DNA from: Sphingopyxis bauzanensis | GTDB lineage: Bacteria; Pseudomonadota; Alphaproteobacteria; Sphingomonadales; Sphingomonadaceae | Direction: 5' to 3' | Length of the DNA: 64,000 nucleotides | Assembly: GCF_002205675.1 (NCBI RefSeq) | Contig: NZ_NISK01000002.1 | Coordinates: 248,001 to 312,000 of the forward strand | Part shown: one piece after another, positions 62,450-64,000 of the stretch | How positions within the stretch are numbered: position 1 is the stretch's first letter | How the letters are laid out: every line of letters begins with the position of its first letter | Position numbers and translations under genes: made by a program | Notes under the pieces: generated by a model | What the model was told of the DNA's origin: nothing | What the model saw: only the letters and a program-made list of their open reading frames with translations | The model's database searches: none

Positions 62450-63088
62450 ATGCGTAATTTTAGTAAACTGGCCTTGGCGGCCTTATTGATTGGAACCAGT
62501 GTCCCGGCTTCGGCTGCGGTCACGATTTGCCTCGGCGGCGGATGCGCCGCTCAGCCGGACTCGAACGTCCTGCTCAACACGGGCCAAACGGGAACGTCGG
62601 TTCAGGGAACGCTGAACAATGCGCCCGGTACGGTCACCCTCACCTCGACCGAGTCGCTCAGCCTTCCCGCCAATGGCGCGGCGCGCGTAAGGGCGACTGA
62701 CGGGATTCTCAACAATCCGCTGACCTTCAGCTTCGACGACGGCCTGATCAGCGCGCTCGAGTTCAACATCAACGCGCTGACCGACGGTGATGTGTTCTTT
62801 ACCTTTGCCGGCGGCGACAGCGACGGTCAGGTGACCTCGCTGTACGACATTGGCAGCAATGGTCAGAACTTCTTCAATGCCTTCAACGGCACCTTCAAGA
62901 GCGTCACGATGACGTTCGGCGACGGTGCGACCGTACAGGATGTTCGCCAGTTCCGCATGACCGCGGCGACGCCGATGGCGGCGGTTCCCGAACCGGCGAC
63001 CTGGGCGATGATGCTGTTCGGTTTCGGCGCGATCGGTTTCGGCATGCGCCGTCGCCGTTCGGACACGCTCCGGGTGCGTTTCGCCTGA
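62450..63088 (+). CDS. PEP-CTERM sorting-signal protein
   Basis: A 212-residue protein with a signal peptide (LALAALLIGTSVPASA, cleavage near ASA-A), a CLGGGC cysteine pair, a beta-rich body with Asn/Thr/Ser (SFDDGLISALEFNINALTDG), and the signal VPEPATWAMMLFGFGAIGF then RRRR. GGGAGG lies before the ATG at 62450. Probable exosortase substrate on the surface or in the biofilm matrix. A hairpin lies 83 bases after its stop. Confidence 0.88.
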   Translation: MRNFSKLALAALLIGTSVPASAAVTICLGGGCAAQPDSNVLLNTGQTGTSVQGTLNNAPGTVTLTSTESLSLPANGAARVRATDGILNNPLTFSFDDGLISALEFNINALTDGDVFFTFAGGDSDGQVTSLYDIGSNGQNFFNAFNGTFKSVTMTFGDGATVQDVRQFRMTAATPMAAVPEPATWAMMLFGFGAIGFGMRRRRSDTLRVRFA

Positions 63089-63170
63089 GCGCTCGCTCCG
63101 GCGCATGATATTGGGTGAAAGGCGTCTCGTGACATAATCTTGTCCCGCAGACAACTCTTGAAACCCCCGT

Positions 63171-63212
63171 CTTCGGCAGCAGCGCCACCCCTAACCGGCG
63201 CTGCTGCCGAAG
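63171..63212. terminator. Strong 16-base-pair hairpin
   Basis: CTTCGGCAGCAGCGCC (63171-63186) pairs exactly with GGCGCTGCTGCCGAAG (63197-63212) around a 10-base loop; outer TTGAAA/TTTCAA extends the symmetry. It follows the PEP-CTERM gene. Confidence 0.6.
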
Positions 63213-63406
63213 CTCATTTCAAACCCCGCAATTTCGCTAGCATGGCTCGGCACTTCACCGTCTGGCGAGTGCCTTGAGGGTTTGATGTTCACCTGCGGAG
63301 ATCCGCCCACATCTTGCGCTAGAATTCCAATCGAACGGCGCTCTCTGCGCATCCCGCTTGCCCCGATCTCCGAAACAAAAAGAGCAGCGATTGCCGCGAC
63401 GCACAT
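63191..63406 (-). CDS. Possible 71-residue protein
   Basis: A leftward frame from MCVAAIAALFVSEIGASGMR with AAAGGG eight bases upstream. A short hydrophobic start could be a signal or anchor. Its end lies inside the strong hairpin, which weakens it as a real gene. No family is recognised. Confidence 0.25.
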   Translation of the reverse strand: MCVAAIAALFVSEIGASGMRRERRSIGILAQDVGGSPQVNIKPSRHSPDGEVPSHASEIAGFEMSFGSSAG

Positions 63407-63524
63407 CGTCTTGCCCTTTCGGAATTCAGATCTGGCGCAGCATTCCCGCCCCTGCCGTTTCCTCGACGATGCACCCGCAGCCCGCTCTGGTCTAATTTTA
63501 ACAGAGCACCGCTTGCCATGTGTT

Positions 63525-64000
63525 TTAAGCAGGGTGCAGAGCTGGCCCGGGGCGGCCACGGCGAATAACTCTCTCATCCAATATTTGAACCTTAAAGGCG
63601 ACCGATGTGTCGAGGACGACAAATGCCACCAGCCGTGCGGCCAGCGGCGCTTCTCTGATATCGGATCCGGGTTCAGGCGACGGACAGCGAACTTTCCAAC
63701 GACGCCGGATTACGCGCATCGCGCCGCCGGTAAAGCCGCAGCCCAGCAGAATCATCGCCCAGGCCTCTGGCTTGGGACGGCGCTCGCCACCGCCGTTTCA
63801 AAGTGCAGATTAACAGAGAGCTCCCTCGGCGGCGTTTTCTGCGGACTGGTAAAACGCGAACCACAAATTTACCCAGTGCGTGGATGCTGAGCGGCCCAGA
63901 CGATCCCGTTAGAGCAAAAACGGCGGCACAGTGCGCGTTGGTGGAGACGACGCCCTGCCCGATATAGGCCGAGCCGACCGCAGAGCCTTCGACGCCATCG
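63525..64000 (-). pseudogene. Decayed PEP-CTERM gene (partial)
   Basis: Leftward remnant running to the window edge. The body reads GSAYIGQGVVSTNAHCAAVF in one frame, a later segment reads LSVNLHFETAVASAVP in a second, and the sorting signal PEAWAMILLGCGFTGGAMR with RRR in a third. At least two frameshifts separate them; the last lies within the sorting motif, where a base is missing between VP and the KPEAW segment. A gene destroyed by small indels is the simplest reading. Confidence 0.65.

Noticed and set aside
1..64000. tRNA, rRNA, CRISPR array, insertion sequence or prophage
   Set aside because: None of the expected conserved stems, repeats or protein families were recognised by reading; a tRNA scan could still find a missed gene.

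Overview
The window reads as chromosome of a high-GC alphaproteobacterium of the Sphingomonadaceae, possibly Sphingopyxis or Sphingomonas. The grounds are sphingomonad-style PEP-CTERM tails (VPEPATWAMML.GFG), an exosortase with EpsI/EpsD partners, dense small stress genes, and high-GC codon use. Genus is an inference. No tRNA, rRNA, CRISPR array, IS element or phage module was seen.

Region 1 (1-13 kb): two Crp/Fnr-type regulators, small envelope or stress proteins (DUF6894, lipoprotein, DUF4142), a histidine phosphatase, NAD(P)H-hydrate dehydratase, a YqcI/YcgG haem-protein homologue, and a dispersed sugar set: a two-domain GT4 glycosyltransferase, a GH130 enzyme and a type I mannose-6-phosphate isomerase. 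Region 2 (13-31 kb): a stress and DNA-repair block with PRC-barrel, DUF421, host-attachment, ROK kinase, Ku, KTSC, GNAT, membrane retropepsin, FMN reductase, DUF2231, PQQ-type sugar dehydrogenase and DedA. It also holds a LigD lacking the phosphoesterase domain, translationally coupled to exonuclease III. RsgA and a broken GGDEF-EAL gene follow. Several of these genes have boxes resembling alphaproteobacterial EcfG (general stress sigma factor) promoters.

Region 3 (31-40.6 kb): an acyltransferase, a TIR-TM-TPR protein overlapping a PEP-CTERM gene that carries an in-frame stop, a PilZ-XRE fusion, and an envelope group (PEP-CTERM protein overlapping an L,D-transpeptidase, a CAP protein, a SleB-type hydrolase). 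Region 4 (40.7-61.7 kb): an exosortase (probably XrtV type)/EpsI/EpsD operon followed by an exopolysaccharide locus. The locus has glycosyltransferases, UDP-glucuronate decarboxylase, WecG/TagA-type transferase, TPR lipoprotein, Wza-like exporter, outer-membrane barrel, Wzz-like protein, CpsD-like kinase, methyltransferase, priming sugar transferase, a small XrtV-accessory-like protein and GalU. Region 5 (61.7-64 kb): an intact PEP-CTERM gene and a decayed one at the edge.

Together, GalU and the decarboxylase would supply nucleotide sugars, the glycosyltransferases and priming transferase would build a repeat unit, and the Wza/Wzz/kinase set would export it. The exosortase would process the PEP-CTERM proteins. 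No Wzx flippase or Wzy polymerase was recognised in the window.
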